A stretch of DNA of 64,000 bases from Buchananella felis (GCF_041380015.1 NZ_CP159978.1), one strand, 5' to 3'. Shown: positions 8,953 through 18,899, numbered from the stretch's first letter. The notes: generated by a model from the letters alone, not told the origin. Program-made: numbers and translations.

Positions 8953-11900
8953 TCAGTTGGACACCGCGTGGAAAGCGCCCTCTTGCGCGTAGCTCGTCAC
9001 GGAGTTGGCGCCCCCGGCGATCTCGACGCGCCAGACGTCCGAATCCCGCAGGTAGCTCGCCGTGGCGGGCGGCAGGGTGTCGGCGGTGGCCAGCACGATG
9101 GGCGCACCCTCCAGGGCGCAGATGCCGGAGGCGGCCAGCGCGTCCGGGAACGTCACGCCGCTCACCAGCATCGCGGTGCCCGCGTCGGGGAAGAACTGCT
9201 CGCCCACGCTCGCGGCGGTGGCGAACCGGTCCGGGCCGGCAAAGACGGCGGTGGGCTCTGCCGGTGCGGTGCCCAGCTGGGAGGCGGCGAGCCCGCCCAC
9301 CACGTAGCGCCGGGCGGCGTGCGTGTACCACGGGCTCTGCCCGCCCGGCAGGCCGCGCTGCGCCAGCAACACCACGCCGCCGGTCTTGCTGGCGGCGGCG
9401 CCTGCGGACAGGGCATCGGCGAAGGTGGAGCCGGAGACCACGAAGGCCGGGCAGTTCTGCGCCGGGCAGACCCGCGCGGCGATCAGCGCGGCGGTGTGGA
9501 AGCGGGACTGCCCGCCCAGGCGCTCCACCGTCACTCCCATTGCCGCCAGCTGCGCCTCCACTGCCGGCCCGATGGAGCTGTGCCCGCCCACCAGCACCAC
9601 CCGGGTAAACCCGCCGCGCTGCAGGGCCTTGCGGGTGGCGACCGGTAGGTACGACTGCGCGGAGAGCAGCACCGGGGCCCGCAGCTTCGCCGCCAGGGGC
9701 GCGGCGGCCAGCGCGTCCGGGTAGTCAGAGCCGGAGGCGATCACCGCCGTCTGCTCCCACGTGGACTCGCTCGAGACGAATGCCGCCGCGGTGGCGTAGC
9801 GGTCTTGGCCCGCCGTGCGCCAGACGCGCGCCGGGGTCAGCTCCAGGCGCAGCAGCCTGCCGCGCCGCTCGATGCCGTACAGCGTGTTCTGGTCCGGGCC
9901 CGGCTGCCCGGAACCCGACTGGCCCGAACCCGGCTGCCCACCCTGCCCGGCCTCCCCGGCCTGCACGATCTCCACGATCTCCTGGGCGCTCTGGGGCAGG
10001 CGGTGGCGCGTGGCCAGCAGCCGCCCGCCGGGGCGCACCTCCATGCGCACCAGCCAGGGGTGCTCCAGGAAGACCACCGCGTCCTGCCCCACCTCCACCA
10101 GGCGCCCGGTCTGCGGCCCGATGCCCTGGGCCAGGAGCCGGCCCGTGTCCGGGTCCAGTAGGAGCGTCTTGTGGCCGATCGCGGCCAGCAGGATGCCGTG
10201 GGGCGTGACGGCGGCGCCCATGAACGCCTTGGTGTCGAACTCGGCGCGCCACCGCACCTCTCCCGTGACCTTGTTGATCCGGGCCACCTCGGCGCGTTCC
10301 TCCTGGGCGCTTGCCGCCTCGGCCTGCACCGAGCTGGCGATGAGCGCGTCGGTGCGGCTGAGGTGCTTGACGACGTTGATGGAGCCCTTGCCCAGCGGGT
10401 CCACGTGCACCACCGGTTTGGGCGCGCCGCTCCGGCTGGTCGCGATGTAATTCACGGCCCCGCCCGCGAAGCCGTAGTTCGCGCGGGTGCCGATCAGGAT
10501 GCCGGAGGCATCAACATCGATCGACAAGGGACGGGACTGGTACCTGCGGTCCAGCTTGGCGAGCAGTTCGGCCCGGCCGTCCTTGCCCACGCGCCACACC
10601 CACGCGTTGGGGTAGGTGGCGCCGTAGTAGGCGCCCTGGTGGCCCTGCACCGTCTTCAACTCGCCGCTGATGTAGTGGTCGCTGCGCACCCCGTTTTGGA
10701 AAATGCCGAGCTTCCACGATCCCGCCACCAGGGCAGTGTCGTCGACCGCCGCCACCGCGCCCTGCACCGGCATCTCGCCCGTTCCCGCCACGTCCTGGAA
10801 GCTGGCGGAGACCACGCTGCTGGCCGCCCAGGGCCGCAGCGCCTCCCAGCCGGCCACATCGGTTGCTGCGGGCGCGGGTACCTGCCAGACGATGCCCGAT
10901 CCGCTCACGCCCCGCAGGTAGCTGGCCCCGTCCTGTTCCCAGGTGAAGAGACCGCGCGTCTCGTCGCCGTGCACCGGCGTGCCGAGCGCCTTGAACTGGC
11001 CGGTTTCGACGTCGCCGAGGTAGATGGTGCCCTCGCTGCGCGCCGAGAAGACGAAGTGCTTCTGGTTCACCGGTGCCACCAGGTCGATGTGGGTGGTGCC
11101 GGGGACCTCGATTACGCGCCCGCCGTTTTCTGGATCGTTGCGGTCCACGATGACCAGGCGACCACGGTTCTCCCCCGCTCCCCCGACCACGTGGTCGCCA
11201 ACCACCGCCAGGTCGTAGACCGACGAGGCCCCCATCTCGGCCAGTCCCAGCGGGATCTCCGTGAACGACGTTCCGCCCGGCCGCAGGAAGAAGAGGCGGG
11301 CGCGAGCCGAGCCGGAGGACGTGCCCGCGAAGAGTGTGCCGTCCGGGGCGGTGGCCACGGAGCGCACCATGAGGGCGCCCGGGTGGAGAGTGCCCACCAG
11401 GGAGACGCGGTCCGTGGCGGGGTTGTAGCGCAGCACGGCGCCGGGCAACGGGATGCCACCCAGTGGGTCCAGACGGCCGTAGGAGCCCAGGTAGACCGAT
11501 CCGTCCGGGGCGGTGGCGGCGTCGAAGGCGCCGATCTTGCCCGGGCCCAGGTAGGGCAGGGCGTTTGGTAGCACCTGGGTGAGCTGGCGCAGCCGACCGG
11601 TGGACAGGTCCTGCTCCCACAGGCTGCTGGGGGAATTGGCGGCGAAGTAGGCCTTGGTGCCGTCGGCCGAGAGCGCGGCGGCCCAGGCGTTGCCACACTG
11701 CGCGCACACCCCGGTTGCGCTGGTGGTCCAGGAGCCGGCGGCGAAGCTGGCGGCGAAGATGTTGAGCGCGCTTTCCCTGCCCCCGGCCAGGATGGCGCCG
11801 TCCGGGGTCTGGAGCGCGCTGTTCACGCTCCCACCGGCCACGCCCACGCCCAGGGAGGTGGCCTCCACGGCGTCTCCGATGCCGATGATCGGCCCCTCCC

Positions 11901-12267
11901 CGTGGTCTGGCTTGCCGCTGGGCGAGGGCGAGGGCAGGGGCGGCGCCGTCGGTTCCGGCAGGGGCTCGGGCAACACACCGGGTGCCTTGGGCGGCAGGCC
12001 CGGCAAAACGTCGTCCGGGCCCACGTCATTCGTCACCGCGTCCCCGCCGCTCCACGGGTCGTGCGGATCGGCGGGATCGGCGGTGGCGGCCGGGGTGGGG
12101 TGCACCGGCGCGGCGGCCGCCACGGCAGCGTCGTGCATCCCCGCAGCGGTGCTGGGTGGATTGAGCGTTGTGGCCTCCAGCGACACCGCAGGCGGCACGA
12201 TAACCGCCAGGCTCGCAACTGCCGCCATTAACGCCAACTTGGCGCCCCGTACCCCGCGTTTAGCCAT
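8953..12267 (-). CDS. Secreted beta-propeller-like protein with C-terminal CWB2 cell-wall-binding repeats
   Basis: About 1,104 residues. The start is taken at the ATG at 12267 (MAKRGVRGAKLALMAAVASL); a second ATG four codons upstream is equally possible. A signal peptide (basic start, hydrophobic core, cleavage near VSLEA) is followed by a Pro/Ala-rich linker to about residue 140. A long beta-rich region of blades (residues about 150-790) with motifs such as DGSVYLGSYGR and PDGTLFAGTSSG looks like a WD40/PQQ-type propeller. The last 290 residues hold three CWB2 repeats, each with a RYATAAA or RFATAAS type motif followed by GSDYPDALAAAPLA-like text. CWB2 modules hold surface proteins non-covalently to the wall polymer in Gram-positives. 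The ligand of the propeller is unknown. It is divergent from the metalloprotease gene, which ends in the same kind of repeats. Confidence 0.85.
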   Translation of the reverse strand: MAKRGVRGAKLALMAAVASLAVIVPPAVSLEATTLNPPSTAAGMHDAAVAAAAPVHPTPAATADPADPHDPWSGGDAVTNDVGPDDVLPGLPPKAPGVLPEPLPEPTAPPLPSPSPSGKPDHGEGPIIGIGDAVEATSLGVGVAGGSVNSALQTPDGAILAGGRESALNIFAASFAAGSWTTSATGVCAQCGNAWAAALSADGTKAYFAANSPSSLWEQDLSTGRLRQLTQVLPNALPYLGPGKIGAFDAATAPDGSVYLGSYGRLDPLGGIPLPGAVLRYNPATDRVSLVGTLHPGALMVRSVATAPDGTLFAGTSSGSARARLFFLRPGGTSFTEIPLGLAEMGASSVYDLAVVGDHVVGGAGENRGRLVIVDRNDPENGGRVIEVPGTTHIDLVAPVNQKHFVFSARSEGTIYLGDVETGQFKALGTPVHGDETRGLFTWEQDGASYLRGVSGSGIVWQVPAPAATDVAGWEALRPWAASSVVSASFQDVAGTGEMPVQGAVAAVDDTALVAGSWKLGIFQNGVRSDHYISGELKTVQGHQGAYYGATYPNAWVWRVGKDGRAELLAKLDRRYQSRPLSIDVDASGILIGTRANYGFAGGAVNYIATSRSGAPKPVVHVDPLGKGSINVVKHLSRTDALIASSVQAEAASAQEERAEVARINKVTGEVRWRAEFDTKAFMGAAVTPHGILLAAIGHKTLLLDPDTGRLLAQGIGPQTGRLVEVGQDAVVFLEHPWLVRMEVRPGGRLLATRHRLPQSAQEIVEIVQAGEAGQGGQPGSGQSGSGQPGPDQNTLYGIERRGRLLRLELTPARVWRTAGQDRYATAAAFVSSESTWEQTAVIASGSDYPDALAAAPLAAKLRAPVLLSAQSYLPVATRKALQRGGFTRVVLVGGHSSIGPAVEAQLAAMGVTVERLGGQSRFHTAALIAARVCPAQNCPAFVVSGSTFADALSAGAAASKTGGVVLLAQRGLPGGQSPWYTHAARRYVVGGLAASQLGTAPAEPTAVFAGPDRFATAASVGEQFFPDAGTAMLVSGVTFPDALAASGICALEGAPIVLATADTLPPATASYLRDSDVWRVEIAGGANSVTSYAQEGAFHAVSN

Positions 12268-12279
12268 ACCGGTCAGCAT

Positions 12280-12663
12280 AAGGCGTTTTGCCGCGCCTCA
12301 AACGGGTCATTTAGCAGGCAAGGCTTTTGCTTTTGCCGGTCGAGCGCTGCGGGTGCCTTTGCGCGGTGGGCGAGCATTTTGCACGACGCTGCCCACGTCG
12401 CCCGTCTCTTCATTACGCCGGCACCGCGCCGGGCGCGTTTGGGGGCGGCCGATCGTCGCGCATTTTCCCGCCGCTCTTTGGCGCTCGGCTATCACGGCGC
12501 GCGGTGGCGATACTGCCGACCTCGTGGCGGGCGTGCCCGCGCGGAGTGTGAGACGCGTCGGAGCGGCCTCTCAGGTGGGGATTGGCGGGTGAACCGATCG
12601 TAAAATTCTCCCCAAAAGTGTCTATCGCCTTGTGCGAGAACCAAGAATAGGAATGACAGTGGT
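12280..12663. promoter_or_regulatory. Divergent intergenic region between two CWB2 surface-protein genes
   Basis: No convincing gene is present; the open frames here lack family resemblance and overlap each other. The region must carry the promoters of both flanking surface-protein genes. An AT-rich patch at about 12598-12620 (TAAAATTCTCC) could be a -10 region for the plus-strand gene, but no good -35 partner at standard spacing is visible. Confidence 0.4.
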
Positions 12664-15600
12664 TTGTCACCCAAACACAACAAAACCTGTGAACCCCGCA
12701 GGGCGCCCCTCCGCGCCGCGCTTGCCGCCGCCGCAACCGTGCTGGCACTCATCCTGGCCGGGACCGGCCTATCCGCCACGGCGATCGCGGCCCCCGCAAA
12801 CAGCGCCTCTGCCGCGTCGACGTGGGACCAGGTCAAGAGCGAATTTCACGCACTGACGTACGTGGACGTGGTGAAGGCCAGCAAGCCCCGAATTCGCGCG
12901 CTGGACCCCATCAACGCCCGCATCGCGTTGCGAAAGGAACTGGGCAAAGAACCCACGGAGGCGCAGGTAGAGGCCCGCGTCTACGAAAAGTACATGGCGC
13001 AGCTAAACCTGGCCGACTCCTTTTCCCGCCTAAAGGCCGGGCTCGATACCCAGATGCCCCGACTGATCGGCATCGCCCAGCCGCGCGGAATCGACGCCAC
13101 CTTCCTGCGGAACAACAAGTCCACGATCCTGTTGGGACTGACCTACCTGAACCACTACTACGGCTTCAACCTGGCCGGCAAGAGCGCGCTGGAGCGCATG
13201 CTGGACGGCCCCCACGCCGCCAGCATCATCAACGTCGCCAACAGCATCGGCACCGCGGGCTACGAATGGCTGCGCGGCTACCAATCCGCCGCGGCCTACA
13301 AGCGGTTCCTCGCGGCCATGACCGGGGCGGCCTCCATCAGCGCCTTCGTCGAGGGGCAGCTCACCCAGCACGCCCCCGGTCTCTCCCCCAACGACTGGCT
13401 GAAGCAGACCTCAAAGGCCGTCATCGTAGACAAGGCCTCCACGCCGCTGTGGGCGAAGTACGTCGGCGACCCGAACCTCGACGACCACCTGCTGGTGCTG
13501 CTGGCCCTGTCCGGCCCCAGCGTCTACGTCGGCAACATTACCGAGACGCTCTCCTACGGCCTGACCTCCACCTACGGCGGCCCCTCCGCCCAGTTCGACG
13601 CGACCCTGGAGCGAGCCCTGACCGAGCAGAGTGCGTTCTGGGCCTTTTGGGAGCGGATGAGCACCACCAAGAACGACTACCGCAACACCGCCCACGTGGT
13701 CTCCTACGACACCCTGAAGCGTGCCCCCTCCACCGGCAACACGGCGTCCAAGCGCTGGTCGCCCGAGTACGGGGAGGCCACCGACCCCGGGGTGAGGGAG
13801 TTCATCGTCCCCCTCAACAAGTACAAGCCCTTCACCTTCGCCTCCGGCGTGGCAGAGGGCACCGACATCCGCTACTGGCTCTCCGAGGCCCTCACCCGCG
13901 AGGGCGTCAACACCTACACCCACGAGCTCACCCACATCTACGACCAGATCGTGTGGTTCAACGGCCTGAAGCGGCGGGCCGACGTGGGCCACGAGACCTA
14001 CGCGCGCGGCCTGTACGAGACCGAGGACAACACCCCTGGGACCTCCCAGTACGCGCCGTTCTTTAACCTGAACACCGCCTACGAGCTGGGCGCCAACCGA
14101 CTGCAAAACGCCAGCCCGCGCCGGTTCTCGGGTCCCGCCGACGTCAAGGACTACATGCGGGGCGCGATGGATGTTCTCTACTCGCTCGACGCGATGGAGG
14201 CACTGGCCGCGCTCAAGCTAGACGCCGCCGGCAAGGCCGCAGCGTTCAACAAGATCGTCCAGGTGGCCGATCCCGGGCACACCACCACGGTGGACTCCTT
14301 CCAGCGCCTGCCCCAGGCGGAGGCCGCTGCGATCACCACGCTGGACCAGGTGGTGGATGCCGGGCTGGTTTCCGGGCGCATGATGCCAAAGGGGCTGGAG
14401 GTTTTCACCACCGTCCCCCACAACGAGTACGTGGTGGCGCCGTTGTTCGAGCCCATCTACGCCGGGCAACAGACCGACGCCGGAGCGGTTGGCGGCATCT
14501 CCTTCCGGCGCTACGCCCACGAGCTCCTGGCGGAGTACGGCTGGCAGGACGGTCTGATCGGCTACGTGTCAAACAAGTACCCGAACGACGCTGCCGCCCT
14601 GGCCGCCATCATGCCCGAGCACGGCGGCAACATGGCCACCTTCAAGAAGGCGATGTTCCAGCGCCGCGTGGACAAGTTCGCTGACATGAAGCCCGCCGCC
14701 GGCTTCAACACGGCCGCCGAGATGCAGGCGGCCATGGACGCTGCGGTGCGCGCCGACGTGGCCAGGATCCAGGCGGGCAACTCCCCGGACCTGAACAAGG
14801 GGCTGGCCGGTGGCGGCACCGAAGTGCACGCGCTCAAGGAGCGCATCTTCCGCGCCTACCTGCTCTCCACCGACGACTTCCGCACCTCTATCTACGCCCA
14901 GCGCGCCGGTTCCTTCACCGCCAGCGCCGACCTCACCTTGCTCGACGAGGCCAGCGGGAACCCCACTCCCCTCGGCGAGCGCGCCTTCCAGGTAAAGGTG
15001 GTGCCCTCCCCCGCCAACGACGCGGCGGGCTACGCGGGCGTGCCCACCCAGCCGGTCGCGTTCGCCAACGGCAGGGCCGAGCTGGGCACCTGGAGCTTCA
15101 CCAAGGCCGGGACCTACACCTTCACCTACACCCAGGTGCGCGGGACCAACCCTAAGGTCCGGTACGACGAGACCGCGTTCACCCAAACGATCACGGTAGC
15201 GCCCGACCCCGCCAACGCCGATCTCTTCACCGTCACCTCCGTGCTGAAGACCGGCGAGCGGGTGGTGGACTCGGTGAGGTTTACCAACCTGCTCAAGCGC
15301 CCGGTGATCATCGAGGAGCGCTCCACCCGCACCGAGAAGATCCCGATTGAGGACGAGATCGTGGAGGACCCCACCGTCCTGTCCACCGAGCCCGACGTGG
15401 TCATCCGCCCGGGCCGCGAAGGCGAGCGCACCATCGTCACCCTGCAGCGCTTCCGGGACGGCGAGCCCCTTGGGGAGCCCGAGGTAATCTCGACCACCAT
15501 CACCATCCAGATGGAAACCCGCCAGATCAGGCGCGGCACCAAGCCACCGGTGACGGTCACGCCGACGCCGACCCCGACGCCGAGGAATCAGGCGCCGGCG

Positions 15601-17160
15601 GTGACGGTCAGCCCGGATCGCCTCGAGGTGTTCCAGGGGGCTCCCTTCGAGGCCGCCGTGACGGCGGTGGACGCCGACGGGAGCGTGGCTGCCGGGCCGC
15701 GCCTCGCTGCCGACGCCCCCGGCTGGGCGCGCGTGGTCGGCACCAGGATCAGCGGCGTGGTGCCGCTGCAACAGGGCGTCGGCGCGGTCACGGTGAGCGT
15801 GGAGGCCGTGGACAATGACGGCGCGACCGGCACTGCGGCCCTCACCGTGGTGGTGAAGAAGAACCACGCTCCGCTGATCGAGGTGGCCGACGCTGCCGTT
15901 GCGGCCGGAGCGAGCATCCAGCTACCCGTCCGCGTGAGCGACCCCGATGGCCACAGCGCCCAGGTTCGCCTGACCGGTGCCACCCACGGCCTCAGCCTGG
16001 ACGCCCAGAACCGCATCGTCGGGACGGCGCCTGCAGGTGGGAAGGTAATCAGCCTCACCCTGCTGGCCATCGACGAGTTCGGCATGAGCGCCACTAAGAC
16101 GGTCACCATCACCGTGAAGGCGGCCGCCCCCAGCTCCTCCCCGATGCCGACAGTGCAGCCGAGCGCGACGGCGAAGCCGAGCTCCACGCCGGCTCCCAAG
16201 CCCAGCGCCACGGCGGCTCCCGGTGCCTCCGCGACGCCGACGCACCTGCCGCAGCCCGGCCCCAAGGTTGTTCAGCGCTTCGCCGGCACCAACCGCGTCG
16301 ACACCGCGCTTAAGGCGTGGGTTGGCGGGGACTTCACCGGCAGGTCGGTGGTCATGGCCAATGCCTTGAGCTTTGCCGATGCCGTTGCTGCGGGGCCGCT
16401 GGCCGGAGCGTTGGAAGCCCCCGTGGTCCTGACGAACGGTAAGACGCTGGAGCCCGCCATCTTGACGGCAATGAAGGAGAAGGGCATCGACCACGTGGTC
16501 CTGGCGGGTGGAACCGCAGTGATCTCGGCGCAGATCGAAGCGAGCCTGCGCGCCAATGGGATCAGCGTGCAGCGCCTTGGTGGTACGAACCGATACGCCA
16601 CGGCCGTGTCCCTGGCCACCGAAACCGCCAAGCTGGTGCAGGTGGAGAAGGTGATGGTTGCCGACGGCACCAACTTCGCCGACGGCCTCACCTCGGGCGC
16701 CGTGGCCAAGCCCGCCAAGGCGGTGGTGATCTACTCCCAGAGCAGGATCCTGCCGGTCCAGTCCCGCACCTACCTGAACGCAAACGTCGGTAAGAAGCTC
16801 TTCGGGATCGGCGGTAGCGCGGTGGCCGCGTTGGACTCCGCAGGCTGGACCGCTGGCTCCAAGTCCACTGCCGTCGTTGGTGCCGATCGCTACGCCACGG
16901 CCGTAGCCATCGCGAATACCTTCGCACCTACCGCCACGGAATTCGTGTTCGCCACGGGCAAGGACTTCGCCGACGCCCTTTCCGGAGCCGCCCTCGCATC
17001 GCGGCGCGGCGGCGTGCTGATGCTCACCACGACCTCGGGATTGCCGACCTCGGTGAACTCCTACGTGCGGGCACGTTCTCCGCAGCGAATCGCGATCATG
17101 GGCGGCACCAACTCGGTGTCCATGACCGTTGAGCGCACGCTCCGCGCGATGATCCGCTAG
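12664..17160 (+). CDS. ZmpA/ZmpB/ZmpC-type M26 zinc metalloprotease with CWB2 repeats
   Basis: A 1,498-residue secreted protein with a TTG start and a clear signal peptide (residues about 14-45). The zinc motif HELTH is at residues 420-424, and glutamates about 30 residues downstream (E452, E454 in LYETEDN) could be the third ligand. The following segment MDVLYSLDAMEALAAL closely parallels streptococcal ZmpB/ZmpC (peptidase family M26). Such enzymes cleave host IgA1, mucins, syndecan or PSGL-1; the target here is unknown. After the catalytic region come a beta-rich region (about 720-960) with a G5-like look, a Pro/Thr linker, two Ig/cadherin-like domains (about 980-1155), another Pro/Ser linker and three CWB2 repeats (about 1200-1498). 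CWB2 anchoring replaces the LPXTG anchoring of streptococcal Zmp proteins. An inverted-repeat terminator follows the stop by 12 bases. Confidence 0.88.
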   Translation: MSPKHNKTCEPRRAPLRAALAAAATVLALILAGTGLSATAIAAPANSASAASTWDQVKSEFHALTYVDVVKASKPRIRALDPINARIALRKELGKEPTEAQVEARVYEKYMAQLNLADSFSRLKAGLDTQMPRLIGIAQPRGIDATFLRNNKSTILLGLTYLNHYYGFNLAGKSALERMLDGPHAASIINVANSIGTAGYEWLRGYQSAAAYKRFLAAMTGAASISAFVEGQLTQHAPGLSPNDWLKQTSKAVIVDKASTPLWAKYVGDPNLDDHLLVLLALSGPSVYVGNITETLSYGLTSTYGGPSAQFDATLERALTEQSAFWAFWERMSTTKNDYRNTAHVVSYDTLKRAPSTGNTASKRWSPEYGEATDPGVREFIVPLNKYKPFTFASGVAEGTDIRYWLSEALTREGVNTYTHELTHIYDQIVWFNGLKRRADVGHETYARGLYETEDNTPGTSQYAPFFNLNTAYELGANRLQNASPRRFSGPADVKDYMRGAMDVLYSLDAMEALAALKLDAAGKAAAFNKIVQVADPGHTTTVDSFQRLPQAEAAAITTLDQVVDAGLVSGRMMPKGLEVFTTVPHNEYVVAPLFEPIYAGQQTDAGAVGGISFRRYAHELLAEYGWQDGLIGYVSNKYPNDAAALAAIMPEHGGNMATFKKAMFQRRVDKFADMKPAAGFNTAAEMQAAMDAAVRADVARIQAGNSPDLNKGLAGGGTEVHALKERIFRAYLLSTDDFRTSIYAQRAGSFTASADLTLLDEASGNPTPLGERAFQVKVVPSPANDAAGYAGVPTQPVAFANGRAELGTWSFTKAGTYTFTYTQVRGTNPKVRYDETAFTQTITVAPDPANADLFTVTSVLKTGERVVDSVRFTNLLKRPVIIEERSTRTEKIPIEDEIVEDPTVLSTEPDVVIRPGREGERTIVTLQRFRDGEPLGEPEVISTTITIQMETRQIRRGTKPPVTVTPTPTPTPRNQAPAVTVSPDRLEVFQGAPFEAAVTAVDADGSVAAGPRLAADAPGWARVVGTRISGVVPLQQGVGAVTVSVEAVDNDGATGTAALTVVVKKNHAPLIEVADAAVAAGASIQLPVRVSDPDGHSAQVRLTGATHGLSLDAQNRIVGTAPAGGKVISLTLLAIDEFGMSATKTVTITVKAAAPSSSPMPTVQPSATAKPSSTPAPKPSATAAPGASATPTHLPQPGPKVVQRFAGTNRVDTALKAWVGGDFTGRSVVMANALSFADAVAAGPLAGALEAPVVLTNGKTLEPAILTAMKEKGIDHVVLAGGTAVISAQIEASLRANGISVQRLGGTNRYATAVSLATETAKLVQVEKVMVADGTNFADGLTSGAVAKPAKAVVIYSQSRILPVQSRTYLNANVGKKLFGIGGSAVAALDSAGWTAGSKSTAVVGADRYATAVAIANTFAPTATEFVFATGKDFADALSGAALASRRGGVLMLTTTSGLPTSVNSYVRARSPQRIAIMGGTNSVSMTVERTLRAMIR

Positions 17161-17172
17161 CCGGATAGCAGA

Positions 17173-17218
17173 AAGGGGCGGTGGTCAATCCGTTTCATTG
17201 GATTGACCACCGCCCCTT
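17173..17218. terminator. Strong intrinsic-type stem-loop, 19-bp perfect stem
   Basis: Arms AAGGGGCGGTGGTCAATCC and its exact complement are separated by an 8-base loop (gtttcatt). It begins 12 bases after the metalloprotease stop codon. No long T tract follows, which is usual for GC-rich actinobacterial terminators. Confidence 0.85.
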
Positions 17219-17638
17219 CTCCATTCCTACTCGGCCCCGCCCGCCTTCCGGGAATCGAGTGCACGGCTCCAAAGCCACAAGCCCACGTCCGGACCACCCG
17301 CTCTTCACACGTAAAGGTGGGGGCGCTGGTGGGTGCTGGCAGCCTGCCCCCGCTGCGTACAAGCGTGCGGTCGGGGTACATGCGACCGGCCGGCGCGATC
17401 GCTCCGTGCCTTAGCATCGCCGGGTTGCGCGCAGCCACCAACCGGGGCCTTGCGCAAACGATTGCGCCTTTGTCGTAGTCATTAAGCCGTTGTTGCAGCT
17501 CTTACAGCGTTGGGCGACCTATTGCACCTTTAGACGGCCCCGTAGCGCCACAAGAGGTGCAAGAAAGCTAAGAGCGCTACAGCAGGGACTGAAGCGGAAC
17601 CACAAGGGCTCAACCGTTTGCGCAATGCCCGCCCGGCC
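17219..17638. other. Intergenic stretch with no supported gene
   Basis: About 420 bases between the protease terminator and the repeat array. Short open frames exist but have no ribosome site or recognisable product. A small inverted repeat GCGCAA...TTGCGC lies near 17452-17467. It may be degenerate material; I see no other structure. Confidence 0.5.
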
Positions 17639-18840
17639 GCTGCGCCGGTCCCCCAAGTCAACTCGACGTTTGGACCTTCACCTCGACGTTTGGACCTTCA
17701 CCTCGACGTTTGGACCTTCACCTCGACGTTTGGGCTGGTCTTTCGTCGAGTTGAGGCATCGAACGTCGAGTTGGGGTTTCGAACGTCGAGTTTCACGCTC
17801 CGGGTGCGGTGGCTCTGGCTGGCTTAGTTAATGACGAGCCCCCGTCAACTAGACGTTTGCCACTTCGTCTCGACGTTGGGTTCGTCAACTAGACGTTTGG
17901 ACCTTCACCTCGACGTTTGGACCTTCACCTCGACGTTTGGACCTTCACCTCGACGTTTGGACCTTCACCTCGACGTTTGGGCTGGTCTTTCGTCGAGTTG
18001 AGGCATCGAACGTCGAGTTGGGGTTTCGAACGTCGAGTTTCACGCTCCGTGTGTGGCGCCCCTGGATCATTTGGTTGATGACACCCCACCGACGCTGCGC
18101 CGGTCCCCAGTCAACTAGACGTTCAGCCCTTCAACTCGACATTCAGCCCTTCAACTCGACGTTTGGGTTGGTTTTTCGTCGAGTTGAGGCATCGAACGTC
18201 TAGTTGGGGTGTCGAACGTCGAGTTTCACGCTCCGGGTGGAGTGGCCCTGTCTGGGTCATTTAAAGACGCGCTCCCGGCTTGGTGCGTCGGTCTCCCAGT
18301 TGACTCGACGTTTGCCCCTTCGTCTCGACGTTGGGTTCGTCAACTAGACGTTTGGGTCTTCGACTCGACGTTCAGTTCGTCAACTAGACGTTTGGCACTG
18401 GTTTTCGTCGAGTTGTGGCATCGAACGTCTAGTTGAAGCTACATTCGTCGAGTTTCACGTTCCGGGTGGAGTGGCCCTGTCTGGGTTATTTAAAGACGCG
18501 CTCCCGGCTTGGTGGGCCAGTCCCCCAGTCAACCAGACGTTGGGCACTTCAACTCGACATTCAGCCCTTCAACTCGACGTTTGGCCCTGGTTTTCGTCGA
18601 GTTGTGGCATCGAACGTCTAGTTGGGGTGTCGAACGTCGATTTTCACGTTCCGGGTGTGGTGGCTCTGTCTGGGTTGTTTAAAGACGCGCTCCCGGCTTG
18701 GTGCGCCAGTCCCCCAGTCAACTCGACGTTGGGTCCTTCAACTCGACGTTTGGGCTGGTCTTTCGTCGAGTTGAGGCATCGAACGTCGAGATGGAGCATC
18801 GAACGTCGAGTTGGGTTGGGTTTCGTCTGGTTGGGGTTTC
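17639..18840. repeat. Six-unit array of compound inverted repeats (AACTCGACGTT / AACGTCGAGTT)
   Basis: Six imperfect units in direct tandem. The first left arms begin near 17657, 17844, 18110, 18299, 18528 and 18717, so the spacings are 187, 266, 189, 229 and 189 bases. Each unit holds a block of left arms (core AACTCGACGTT, variant with CTAG), a short loop such as tgggctggtcttt, then three right arms (core AACGTCGAGTT): a first short one (CGTCGAGTTG) and two preceded by GA. Left arms number 4, 7, 3, 5, 3 and 2; right arms are always three. Arms repeat about every 20 bases, including exact 20-base repeats at 17671-17730 and 17901-17980. Nested pairing would give a ladder-like hairpin on either strand. 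A flanking linker (TTTAAAGACGCGCTCCCGG) is conserved in units 4-6. Open frames across the array are by-products of the repeats. Function unknown. Confidence 0.92.
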
Positions 18841-18899
18841 AAAGCCCGCAACTACCGGGGCGCGGGTGTGGTGTTGGGCTGGTTTGGGTGGGTGTGGGG

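Noticed and set aside
17639..18840. CRISPR array
   Set aside because: Repeats of 20 bases are contiguous or carry near-identical spacers, the arms are inverted relative to each other, and no cas genes are present.
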